Positions 36,301 to 48,100 of a DNA stretch of 64,000 bases are shown piece after piece (the first letter of the stretch is position 1; every line of letters begins with the position of its first letter). The stretch is taken from assembly GCF_009389715.1 (NCBI RefSeq), contig NC_052394.1, positions 24,179,399 through 24,243,398 of the forward strand, written 5' to 3'. The position numbers and the translations under genes are program-made. A model generated the notes under the pieces. It did not search any database. It was given only the letters and a program-made list of their open reading frames with translations, and had not been told where the DNA came from. This DNA comes from Phoenix dactylifera. Taxonomy: Eukaryota; Streptophyta; Magnoliopsida; Arecales; Arecaceae.

Positions 36301-39300
36301 ATTATGTATAATGCATATTATTACTCCCAATGCAGCATGGTCATCACTCATCACATAAGCACACTCTCACCATTATATATAAGCATAGATCATATAGTGT
36401 TTTATTAACATATACTTTTGAAAAATGCCTTTTCTGCTCATATATCATTGCAAACTTACACTTTGAATTTTGACCCTAGTAAACAATCTTTTATGTGCAG
36501 CTATACACCTACCATCAACATGCACCCAGAGATGTTGGATTACCTATAGTTAAGCTGAGTTAAAACATAAACCGGCCTGTAAAATTACCACTCGTACATC
36601 TTGAAGTCAGTAGTTCTGAAATTTGGAAGACAATTTATGCAAATTGAGAAGGATATTTTAGACATTTTGCACCTAAACAATCACTCTCCAACCATGTATA
36701 GATGACAAGTCAAAGGCGCAAAACTATAGAACAAATCAATTTACAGTGGCATAAGCGTAATTGTAATGTTATGAGTATAGATGCAATTTTAGAAGGTACA
36801 TATGATTAAAGTTATGAGTATACATGCAAGTTTAGAAGGTACATATGATTAAAGCTAGTGACTTGACCGATAATATGGCACACTGAGCAAAAGAACTTAA
36901 GGGCAATGACTCAAAGACAGTTTCATAGCAGACCACTCATACTCACTCATCATAAGATTTAGGGTCCCGACATGCATTAGGATATACATGCAAGAAACAT
37001 CATGAGTAGCACATATTTGAGGTAGTGGGCCATTTTCAAATTACTTGAGTTGATGAATATTAGGAAAGTTTAGTTTGGAGATAAGGAGATATAAAATTTC
37101 CAATACCGGGCTATAGTAGCTGAGCAAATTTTAATTACTAAAGATTAGATTTCAAATGTTTCAGGACATCTTTACACAGTACCAAATATAGAATGACGGC
37201 AATTCTAACTAAATATATGTACCATTTGGTTTAGTTAGCTATCATGTCAGGGTATCCACAAACAACCTTCATTGTTATTGAGTTCTCGTCATCTTCTTTT
37301 AATAATAATCACATCAAAAGTGATGCAATATCTGGACATGCACCAACACTTGCTGGTTGCGTAGCAGTCTTTTAGGAGAGTATAAAAAATGAGTCCCCTG
37401 TCAACCATATCCATAATGATTGACGTGTTCAATTATGTGTAGAAGCAAAAACACCGTAGTTTTCACATTTTCCAGTAAATCCTCACCACAACTCAAGCCT
37501 ATAACAACTTTATTTCATCTATATTTTCAGATGTTGAACATCTTCATATGATGTAGTCTTGATTTTCTTCATTACTTTAGTCTTACACCAAAGGCGATGG
37601 TCAAGCAGATGGAAAAATCTTACAACTTAATTGCTATAAATCTTCTAAAATTGTATATAATACTAGACTGGATAAGGTTGACAGTATATAAAGATCATGC
37701 AGCATTTATTTGCTGCCACTTTCAATGCTATTAAATATGTTGAGAATATCCATATCTAACACCAAATAACAGGGCATAAAATTTTCAGAAGATCAAGACA
37801 TAAAGGCATCTAAACTGCAGCTAAGGAAAATAAAATCACATTGTTTATCATAACTCATAAAAAACAGAATTCCATGAGATGCAGAAACTAACTAATTTTA
37901 AAGTTCCTTACCATCCAACTATCACTTCCTTTGGGTTGACTTTCTGGTGGGACATAAACATGTTATGATGGTAATCAATATCCAAAGCAACCTGCAGTCG
38001 AGCACAAAATAAAAGAAAAATAAGCAAAAGAAATAATGCACAAGCAAAACATGTATGCAGCAAAAACTTAAGAAAGTTCTCATTTTGTAGATCTTATCAA
38101 GACTGACACACTGGATAAAGAGAGATCTCCTAGCATTGTAGCTGCTAAAAGTAATAAAAAAACTGTTTTTAGTTCAAAAGTTTAAATGCCAGAAAATAAA
38201 GTAGCTACACTGAATAGATAATATATGAGCCATCATTGATCAGTAATTTTAGAAGTCAGATCATAATAAAGCGAACATGCAATAGTTCTGTGTTTGTTAA
38301 CTCCAATACTGGAACTAGCACTTTTGCCAGGAATCCCATCCAATTAAATGATTTTCTAGTTTTCCAAAACTTGATAGGTAGCTGTGTGGGCGGAAATGTA
38401 GAATTGTAGATCTTTTTGATGAGGGAAATTACTAAATGCTTTCCTACAACTAATTAGTTCGTGCCAAGTCAATTCTATAGAATAGAACTTTTTCATGTGG
38501 GGTGGAAGGAGGTTATGGCATAGCTCCACTTCTTGTCAGATTGTGACAATTTAATAGCTCCATGAATCAAACGGTGGATCTTATGTTTGTTTCTTTACCA
38601 CATCCATGCCATGACAACCAACCACCAATCATCTTACAATCCTCTTACATAAGCTTTGCCTACTCACTCGATGACACTCCCTCCTTAGCAGCCCATTTCT
38701 TTAACCCCTTTTAGTGATTCCATATTAAGCAATTGATCTTACCTATAAGCTTGAAAGTGCTGACGATATGTAAATCATATAGGTAAGATTTTGTATTGCA
38801 TCTAGGCAAAACGAAAAGCTTACTTCTCCAAAACATTTAAGATAAAGGTGGCATTTGGCAACCCAAATGGGATCATGTAATAACCCCAAAATATTTTTTT
38901 TAATATAAAAAGCGATAGAATAGTCCTTTTCAATTAATATAAGGGGTAAAATAGGAAAGAATCAAAAGATAATGGCATAGTTGTAGATGCATTGAAGTGG
39001 TAAGGGTAAAATTGGAAGGAATCAAAAGTTAATGGCATAACGGTAGATATGTTGAAGTGTTAGGGGCAAAATGGAAATTTAATAATATTAAACAAAGGGT
39101 GAATAGTGTTTTGATGTGATTTAATTAGAGGGTTTGTGTGGCTTTTGGATGGAAACCGAGAGAGAGTCACAGGGGAGTCTCAGACGGACAGAGAGGAAGA
39201 AAAAGAAGGAGAGGAAAGGAAAGGAAGAAAGGAAGAGGAAAGGAAAGGAAGAAAGGAAGAGGAAGGAGATCCCGGTTGCACTTCTAGCTGAAGGGAAAAA

Positions 39301-42300
39301 CGTAGATCTCCTTCCCCTCTACGCAAGGACCTCGATTTCCAAAAAGAAAAAGATAAATATCCATCCCTATCTAGTCTTTTGATGACATTAGGCTATACAA
39401 AGGGTGGATATAGTCTAGAGGGGTCGGATAAGGGTTGTAGAGGCGGTTAAAAGAGGAAGAATCGGATTTTGACAAATTTTTCCGGCACTACGGAAAAACT
39501 GTGCCGAAGTCCCAACTTCGGCGAATTATTTAGGGGGTCAAACGGCCTCCGATGATGATGCATGTTATCTCTTTGGAATCCTCTATGAGTGTAGAATGTT
39601 AGGTAAAAATTTCATCAAATTTGGAGTCTGAAAAGTGGATCAAACCCGGGATGAAGTAACCGGCTGTCGGTCCGGGTTACTGTTCATCCGGGTGGAAAAT
39701 AGGGAATTTCATGCTATAATAGGGTATTAAGCCTAGATCAAGCTAAAAGGGACCTTGTACTCATGCAAGGGAGTCCCTAATACACATAAATGGTGAGTTA
39801 ATTAATTAAAAAGAAAAAGAAGAAAGAAAAGAAAAGATTTAGGGAACAGGGGAGTTGAATCAATTAAAGTTTCCTATATTATAATTGGCACGTAGATTAT
39901 AGCCCTTGATACAAAACTAAATATATTGTAAATGCATGTATCAGTTGGGCAAGAAGCTAGGGAACAAGAGGAAGAAGTTCCCCACTGCCAGCTGTAGATT
40001 TTTGGAGGCGTATTAGGGCTGTGCCAGATTGACAGGTGAGTGGGAGTCATGTACTTTGCACCATGAGCATCCTTAATTCATTTTCATGAATGTCGCCAGG
40101 TGTGAATTGATTCCACCTGAGCCTATTGATTAATTGTTGTTATATATTCCTCTATATTTTGATTCTCCATGCTTGATTATTCTGTACATGCATTTGAGGG
40201 AACATTGAGAGGAATTACGAGGGGTTGATGAGTAATCAAATTGATTCCGAATTGTGAAATGATTTCTTTTGTAAATTGATTTCATTTCCTCTATTTTAAA
40301 GACTTGTGAGTCGTAGCTTGATTATACTCTTTTATGAGTAATTAAATTGGTTCCAAATTGTGAAATAACTTCTTTTGTAAATTGATTTCATTTCCTCTAT
40401 TTCAAAGATTTGTAGAGCCTTTTTAGTGGTATATTGAGTTGTATTGCACTTCCTTGACCCTCACTCCTAACCCTGATGTTAGTTTATGATTGGGTCATGA
40501 TCAAGTGAGTGGTAGTCTTGATTATACTCATTTTTAGTAGAGTATTGGGAGGGTGCATTATGGCATTTATGCATGGCTTGGCAGTATCTGCAGGACACCT
40601 ATAGTCGATGGGGGTTGAACATCGGCCTTTGTGCACATAGTAGCCTTCTGGGTGGGCGGAGCCCAGTCCCTTCCTAGGGGGGACACGGCCCTAGGCGTAG
40701 GATCGGCCGGTCCTACGACTTATATTCTGCTTGCCGCCGGGCATAGTAAGACCCCGCGAGGTGCAGTATGGCTTTCCGCGGATGTAGAATTCCCGCGAGG
40801 TGCAGTTTAGTATATAGATGTGAGATGGATTTCTGTTCTGGATACTGGCCAGCATTTACATCATCAGTATGGTGTCTTATCCTGCATATGCATGTGACAG
40901 TAGGAAGTTGTTGCTGGTTCGCCTGGGGCGTAAAACCCACCTTCCGACAGCTGTCTAGCATTTACATTATCGATATGGTGTCTTATCCTGCATATGCATG
41001 TGACAGTAGGGAGTTGTTGCTGGTTCGCCTGGGGCGTAAAACCCACCTCCCGACAGCTGTCTAGTGATGATTTACATATTGGTGTGGTGTCATATTCGGT
41101 GTATGCATATGGCAGTAGGGAGTTGTTGCTGGTTCGCCTGGGGCGTAAAACCCACCTCCCGATAGCTGTCTTGTTGATGATTCAGCCTATTGACACCTGA
41201 TTTATATGATTCAGTACTATGACCTGTTGAGCATATTCATGAGTAGCATATATGTTGACTTGATTATTCCATATATGCTTCAGATGAGTTGATATTGATT
41301 GTGGTGATATTGATGACTTACTCCATATTCTCTATGTTGAGATCATGTTCATCTTATTATTGATCTTGAGATTTCACCTCGAGCCATGATTATATCTGGT
41401 CTCATGTGCATAGTACTCTCTACTCCACTCACTGAGTATTTATATACTCACTCCCCAGTTTGGTGTTTTTGATTGCAGGGCAGGTATTGTATAGAGAAGA
41501 GCAGGGTTAGAGATTGCCTGCTAGCTGTGCCGCTCCATAGTATAGTATAGTATAATGTAGATAAAGGTTTATACATTTTGGTGTATTATGAACCTTCTAT
41601 TGTATATAGTGTATAGTTACAGTCATAGATCCTGTTGTGGATATGGGTTTGACCATAGATGGAATGGAAACCATATTTTTATACAGATGAGTTATATGCC
41701 TGAGATAATGTATTGATATATACTGTCCAGGTTCATTATGTGACGGATTATGTGATTGCTGCTCTGACAGGTAGTGTGTTGTATGTATTGAGATAATCCT
41801 GACAGGTCACTATAGGAAAAGTGATCATTTTGTGCATGCATCATGCCAAATTTTTCAAGATTTATTGATGATTGATAGGTAGTAGGGTTCTACGCGGTGG
41901 CTGGTGGCCTTATGCCTACCCGCACCCTAGGACCGTCGCGGCGGCCCGCCGGGAACGGGGCGGGGGTCGTGACAAACTACAATAATCTTAGTTCACAGGT
42001 GATCCCCATCCCAGAGTATGCTGATCCTCAATGATCTAAGATCACCATGTTTGGGATGATATCTTCCAATGATTAAAGATCTTCAGGTATCCTGATTAAC
42101 ATGTTTAGTATGGCATTAGAATCCAAGATTAGCTGCCATATAACACCAAAACTAGCCCTGATATATTCCATATATCTTGCAACTAATAAATATAATTCTC
42201 AACTAAATCATAAAAAAATATACACAAACATAAATCAAATTATCAAAACTTGTCATCCAAACTAATTTAACAAAAACAAAAATTATTCATAACCTGTCAA

Positions 42301-43707
42301 AGTAACTCCCGAAGATTATCAAACCTTCCTAACAAGAAGTAATTTTTTTGGGATTATCAAACCCTTCCTAGATATAAAAAACTTTTTCCAGAGATCAGCA
42401 TTCTTTGAAATATTTTTTTATTCTAAACAGAGAGGCATATTTGTCTCCAAATTTCAGCCCAACATCACTAACCTAGGGTGATCTTCAAAACTTGTCCTCA
42501 AGGATGGGTTTAACATCAATAAATTGAGTGGTGATTTTAGGAGTGAAAGCAACATGGGATCACTGCCACATAGAATTACCAGAGTGTAACCAAATGCGGT
42601 GATTCCATCATCTCCACCCACATCACTGTTGATCTGTGGGTCATCCCTAAACCGAACAGCACCAAAATGCCTTCAAGGGAGGCACTTTAAGATTTTGTCA
42701 TCGAAAAGGAAGGGTTATTGATAGGTGTTAAACCTTGCACAAGAAGACAATGTAGATGCATGGGGCATGGTGTAAATTAATTGTGCTTTCACTACAGTTC
42801 CATTCTTCACCTTGACTGTTTAATCAAAAATCCAACAAGATTTCAGTTGAAGATTTCTAAACGAAGAATCACAATAGAAGAAGTAATATTTGGAGAAACT
42901 ATCCAAACAAACTAACTTAGCATCAAGATAGTTTCGATAATAACATCAGCTGGACAGCATCTATTCGTATTGCATACGATTGATTCAGGTGCCTTGCCTT
43001 CATCATAGCAACCTAAAGAGTGTATAGACGGACAGATATTTTATTTTAGAGCATTAATGCTTGCATAGCCAGAAGCCCTAGTTATTTATTTATTTCCCTT
43101 AAACTCTATAAAGTGCTTTCTCCTTTTTGTTGCTGCCTTTGATTCGCAAATTCCTATGATTTTGAAACGCAAATAATAAAATAGTCAGAAATCTCCTACT
43201 GAACTGCAGATCTTGAAATTTAATCAGATTCTTGAGCAGGAAAAGAACAAGGAGGGGAAAAAAAGGGGGTTCCCCAGATAATCACCGAAACCCTCACCAA
43301 ACCCCACCCGCGAACAAGGCAATCAGCCATGTTATATAGATCGCCTTTCCTTAAAGAAGAATGTCTACAAAAAAGGTTGGAGAGGAAAAAAAAAAATCCA
43401 AACTGCAAACGTTGTAGCATCCTATGATCTCGAAACCCTAGAATGAGGAGGAGGAAGAAAGGCAGGTAAAAAGGAAAACGGTTACCTGGTCGGCGGACTC
43501 GTTGTGGGGGACGGCGTAGGAGTTCTTGATCTCTACAGTGCCGTCGGGGGAGACGGAGCCGAGGAGGGTGCCGATGACTCGGTCGGCCTGGTCGGGGCGC
43601 CGCACGTAGCAGTCGCAGATGTTGAAGAGGACCACGGGGTGGACTCTCGCGCTCAGACTCGTCGTCGACGGGAAGAACTGCAGTACCGTCTGCTTGCCGG
43701 CCGCCAT
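33352..43707 (-). CDS. EIF3F: Translation initiation factor eIF3 subunit F, 6 exons
   Basis: eIF3f is a non-catalytic MPN-domain subunit of the eIF3 complex, which recruits mRNA to the 40S ribosome. Exons on the minus strand are 43707-43486, 37991-37912, 35007-34778, 33860-33739, 33651-33538 and 33441-33352. They sum to 858 nt, or 285 aa, close to plant eIF3f. All introns are GT-AG. The MPN domain covers about residues 18-160, with VHPVVLFNICDCYVRRPDQA, then VIGTLLGSV, and VGWYSTGFGVSGGS shared with RPN8-type proteins. No HxH...SxxD zinc signature is present. Family hallmarks follow: SLGDRQLAAQFQEIPLDLQM, then VDKLPNDLEGME, and the end TRTQLSVAEKLNTAAQIL. Intron 1 is 5.5 kb and contains a 3.1-kb solo-LTR-like insertion. 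Intron 2 is 2.9 kb. Confidence 0.95.
34163..34314. repeat. 76-bp tandem duplication in eIF3f intron 3
   Basis: Two adjacent copies of 76 bp start with GGGTAAGTAATAA and end with GGTTACAG, differing at a handful of positions. Confidence 0.9.
36768..36853. repeat. 43-bp tandem duplication in eIF3f intron 2
   Basis: Two adjacent 43-bp copies beginning GTTATGAGTATA and ending TATGATTAAA differ at two or three positions. Confidence 0.9.
38876..41973 (+). mobile_element. Long solo-LTR-like insertion in eIF3f intron 1
   Basis: The segment starts TGTAATAACCCC and ends GGGTCGTGACA. This terminus pair is typical of one family of long plant Ty3/gypsy LTRs. It contains no gag or pol reading frame, so it looks like a solo LTR of about 3.1 kb lying antisense to the host gene. 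Internal tandem duplications are at about 40230-40410 and 40853-41172. The flanking five bases do not match each other (GATCA and AACTA), so either the target duplication has decayed or one end is misplaced. It looks old. Confidence 0.6.
40853..41172. repeat. Three-copy tandem repeat of about 105 bp inside the solo LTR
   Basis: Three units begin near 40853, 40960 and 41064. Each contains GTTGCTGGTTCGCCTGGGGC and ends near GACAGCTGTCTAG (GATAGCTGTCTTG in the third). The third unit is the most diverged at its start. The end motif CAGCTG is palindromic. Confidence 0.85.
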
Positions 43708-43876
43708 CTCGCTCGCCGCTCGCCGCTCGCCGCTTGCCTCCCAGAGAGAGAGAGAGAGAGAGATGAGGCAAGGGATTAGGGCTTCGCGGGTTGCGGTTTT
43801 CTTTTGTTGTGAGGTCCGCCCGGCAGAATAAAAAGTTTCTACCGAATAACGCGTGGAGCTTTAAGAGCTACGCAAA

Positions 43877-44002
43877 TGGGCCGACTAAGAAGGAATTTGG
43901 ATCCGGGCATATCTTTGGAACAGCCCAGAGTAACAGGCCACCGCCCATGACTGGGCTCTCGCTGTCGACTTCTGAACGTGGCAGGAAATTAAAGAAGGCC
44001 CA
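43877..44002. promoter_or_regulatory. Cluster of TGGGCY site II motifs upstream of eIF3f
   Basis: TGGGCC or TGGGCT in either orientation occurs at 43877-43882, 43922-43927, 43952-43957 and 43997-44002, about 170-295 bp upstream of the eIF3f start codon. Site II elements are enriched in plant translation genes. The Tat element begins only about 200 bp beyond them, so this is probably most of the remaining native promoter. Confidence 0.5.
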
Positions 44003-44197
44003 GCAAGCTGTCTACCTTGTGATCCACATTTAGCACCAAATAATAGACTTCTCAACTGCTCGTGTACCACGGTGGTAGTTACACAATGTGATAGACATAC
44101 CAGCTGGCTGCACCGCAAAGATAACCTTGCCCTTGTGCGCTATGCTTTTTTTTGGCCTTTTGGTGTATTCTAAGAACACCAGAAATGATCCTAAATA

Positions 44198-44202
44198 GGA
44201 AT
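44198..44202. repeat. Left target-site duplication (GGAAT) of the Tat element
   Basis: GGAAT directly precedes the 5' LTR and is repeated exactly at 56610-56614 after the 3' LTR. Confidence 0.9.
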
Positions 44203-44951
44203 TGTTACGGGGGAAATAAGCCGCCATGCCCCACGTGACCGGCACGCGCGCCCAGGAAGACTACGGCTGCCCTTTGATCCAGCAATCCGACCCCGAGTCG
44301 GACATCCTCGGCTCCGCAGCCCGACCCCGAGTCGGCTGCCCTTTGATCCAGCAATCCGACCCCGAGTCGGACATCCTCGGCTCCGCAGCCCGACCCCGAG
44401 CCGGCTGCCCCTTGATCCAGCGCTCCGACCCCGAGTCGGAGATCTCCTGATAACGACAGGCTATTCCCCAGAGGCACGCCGCGGCCTCCTGCTCCGCTAC
44501 TCCCTGCAACGGCTGTATCCGCTGCTGCTCCACGATCTCCTGCATCAGCCGTACAAAGCGGAGCCCCACTATGCCCTGACGTGGCCGTACCCGGTGCTGC
44601 TCCACGACGCCCTGTAATGGCCATGTCAGTGGCCACACCATCGTGCCCCACGATAACGAACCCCCCTGAGAGACCCCCCAGCCAGGTATATATGCGGCTG
44701 GGAGGAGAAAGGGGGGAGGTGAGCAATATCTCCCAGAGCACTCTCTTACTTGCGATTATCACCTCTCCTCCTCCTCCAATCTCCTCTGACTTGACCGTCG
44801 GAGGGCCATCACCACCCTGGTGGTGGTGCAAGGCTTGTTTGCAGGTTTCTTGGCGGAAGGTGGAGCGCAACCAACACCAACCAAGACAACTCAGACGGAA
44901 CCCCGTTCACACCGCAGTGCCAATCGTTCACGGTTTGGACCACCAGCAACA
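44203..44951 (+). repeat. 5' LTR of the Tat element (749 bp)
   Basis: The LTR begins TGTTACGGGGG and ends CCAGCAACA. It has two full copies plus a partial copy of a 69-bp tandem unit (CTGCCCTTTGATCCAGCAAT...), and a TATATAT box near 44687-44693 as the likely U3 promoter. Confidence 0.92.
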
Positions 44952-44952
44952 G

Positions 44953-44970
44953 TTGGCGCTAGAGGAAGGG
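44953..44970 (+). other. Primer-binding site of the Tat element
   Basis: TGGCGCTAGAGGAAGGG begins one base after the 5' LTR, starting with the TGG expected to pair with a tRNA 3' CCA end. The tRNA was not identified. Confidence 0.6.
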
Positions 44971-45180
44971 ACCGAATCTTAGAACGATCGTAATGGCACG
45001 GCGAGGTGGTCGTGGAGCTTCCAATGCTTCCGGTCGCGGAGCTCTCGCGCCTCCGGCCGAGAGGCTGCTGCGTCCCCAACGCACTCTCAGCAGCACTCCA
45101 CCGCCCCTTCTCCCATTCAGACGGTCGAAGCTGCTCAGTTCGACCAGCTAGCCCAGCAGGTTCGCACCCTCGCAGAGGCA

Positions 45181-48100
45181 GTGCAGAATCTGCAGGGTGT
45201 GATCTCTCGGGTGCCGCAACGGGCTCAGGAGCCGCTGCCCCCCGAGCACTCGCCTCTTCCTCACAACCCGCGCTCCTTCCTCTCCCATGGAGAGGAGCGC
45301 CGGCGCGAGGAGGATTCTCGAGTGCGGTCCATTCTGCCAGGACCTTCTCATCGGAGCTGTGCGGGGTACGAGCGGCGGACCCGGGCGCGTTCTCAGACAC
45401 CCCAGTCCTCGAGGGGCCCGCACTCCAGTCGGTCCCCCTCGCGCCGCTCCTTGTCCCCCACCCACCGGTCGCGCTCCCTGGACCGGCGGGTGGACGATCT
45501 CCACAGACAACTCCAGGTCCTGAAGGGCCACTCCAAAGATCCCTTCGCTGACTTGGAGATCTCCTCCCAGCCGACGCTTGCCTCGAGGATCCTGCGGACC
45601 CCGAACCCGCCGGGGTTCAAAATGCCGGCGATCGAACCCTACGACGGGGCGGCGGACCCGCGGGACCACGTGGAGAGTTTCAGGACTCTTATGCTCCTCC
45701 ATGGAGCATCGGATCCGCTCCTCTGCAAGGCCTTCCCGGCGACCCTCCGTGGCCCGGCAAGGGCATGGTTCGCCGGCCTGGAGGCTAACTCCATCCAGTC
45801 CTTCGACCAGTTCACCCGCTTCTTCATCAGCCATTTCGCCGTCAGTAGCAGGCGGCGACTGGTCTCCGACTCCCTCTTTGATGTCCGGCAAAACGAGGGA
45901 GAAAGCCTGCGGGATTATCTCACCCGCTTCAACAAGGCTACACTGGAGGTCCGGAACCTGAGCCAGGAAGTGGCTCTCTCAGCCCTGAAGCGTGGCTTCC
46001 GGAAGGGCAGACTCACCTTCTCCCTGGACAAACGCCTGCCGCGGAGCTTCCCGGAGCTGTTATCTCGGGCAAACCAGTATGCAGACGCCGAGGAGGCAGC
46101 ATCCCACCGGAACAAGGAGGCCGCCGAGGCCCCTCTAAAGCCCGGGAAGAAAAGGCGAAAAGAGGCACCCCAGAGGAGGAGCCCGACGCCTCAACGCCGG
46201 CGCAGAAGCCCGTCACCAGCAAGGAACCACGGCGCCACACGCCCTCGTTCTCCGTACCGACGCTTCAACCGGTACACCCCACTCCTGGCCCCCCGGGCCC
46301 AGATCCTCATGGAGGTCAAGGGGCGGGAGGACCTCCCGGTCCCGAGGCAGATGAAGAAGATCCCTGGGAGGAGGCCTTCTCGGGCGTACTGTGAGTACCA
46401 CCGAGACCACGGCCACGATACCGAAGACTGCTTCCAGCTTCGGGACGAGATCGAGGCTCTCATTCGCCGAGGGCGTCTCGGTCGATATGTAAACGACCGA
46501 CGTCCCCCGGCAGACCCGCGTTCGGTCGACCCGGCCCCTCAGGAGCCTCGGGAGCAGAATCGACCCGTTGCGGGAGTGATCCACACCATCACTGGGGGCT
46601 GCTCTCGGCCCGTGAGGAACGCAGGGGGCTCGGCGGAAGCATCAGGAGTGGCCGTCGCGAAGAGGCAGCGGGTCGGAAATGTAATCACTTTTTGTGATGA
46701 AGATGTAAAGGGGGTTCAGACTCCCCACGATGACGCCATGGTGATCTCTCTCACTATGGCGAACTATGATGTAAGGCGTGTTCTTGTGGATAGTGGAAGC
46801 TCAGCTGATATTTTGTATTACGAGGCCTTCCAAAAGATGAGCTTGTCCCGACAATTGTTGCACAAAACATCCACCCCCCTCATAGGATTCACTGGAGACG
46901 CTATCTCGGCCGAAGGTGTCATTGAGCTGCCTGTGACTGCGGGCGTTGCACCCGCAGAAGCCACGGTGCGACTCGGGTTCTTGGTCGTCCGTGTCCCCTC
47001 GGCCTACAATGCTATCCTCGGACGACCCGGACTGAACGCCCTTCGCGCGGTGGTTTCTACCTACCATTTGCTCATGCGGTTCCCCACGGCGGCCGGGATT
47101 GGAGAGGTCCGAGGTGACCAACCAACCGCACGGCAGTGTTTCCTAGCAACTCTCAAAGGGAAGAAGCCCATGGAGGCCCTAAGCGTCGAGTCCCTTGACG
47201 CCAGAGACGAAGTGGCCTTGCGGCACGGGGAGCCTGCCGAGGGCGTAATCGAAGTTCCCCTCGAAGAAGGCCGCCCGGACCGCACGGTCCGGGTCGGTGC
47301 CAACCTCGACTTGGAAGCTCGGCTCTGGTTAGTGGAATTCCTCCGAGCCAATGCTGATGTGTTTGCCTGGTCGGCGGCCGATGTACCTGGGATCGACCCG
47401 GAGGTCATTTCTCATGCCCTCAACGTCGACCCGACCCACCGACCAGTAAAGCAAAAGAAGAGACACTGTGCCCCGGATCGGATCCGGGTGGTCGACCAGG
47501 AGGTAGACAAACTCTTGGAGGCAGGTTTCATAAGGGAAGTGAACTACCCCGAGTGGCTGGCAAACGTCGTACTTGTCCGGAAGGCGAGCGGGAAGTGGAG
47601 GATGTGCGTCGACTACACCGACCTGAACAAGGCGTGCCCCAAGGATAGCTTTCCGCTCCCGCGAATAGACCAACTGGTCGACGCGACTTCCGGATATCAG
47701 CTGCTGTCTTTCATGGACGCCTTCTCCGGCTACAACCAAATAATGATGGCTCCACAGGACGAGGAGAAAACGGCCTTCATAACAGACAGGGGGCTGTACT
47801 GTTACAAGGTAATGCCCTTCGGTCTAAAGAACGCTGGAACTACTTACCAGCGCCTCGTCAATAAAATCTTCAAGGAGCAGATCGGCCGGAACATGGAGGT
47901 GTACGTGGACGATATGCTGGTAAAGAGCCGCCATGCGGATCAGCACATTGCGGATCTGGAGGAGACCTTCGCCACCTTGCGGAAGTTTCGTATGAAGCTA
48001 AACCCAGCGAAGTGCGCCTTTGGTGCTTCGGCCGGGAGGTTCCTCGGCTTCATTGTCAACCAGCGGGGGATCGAGGCCAACCCGGACAAAATCAAGGCCA

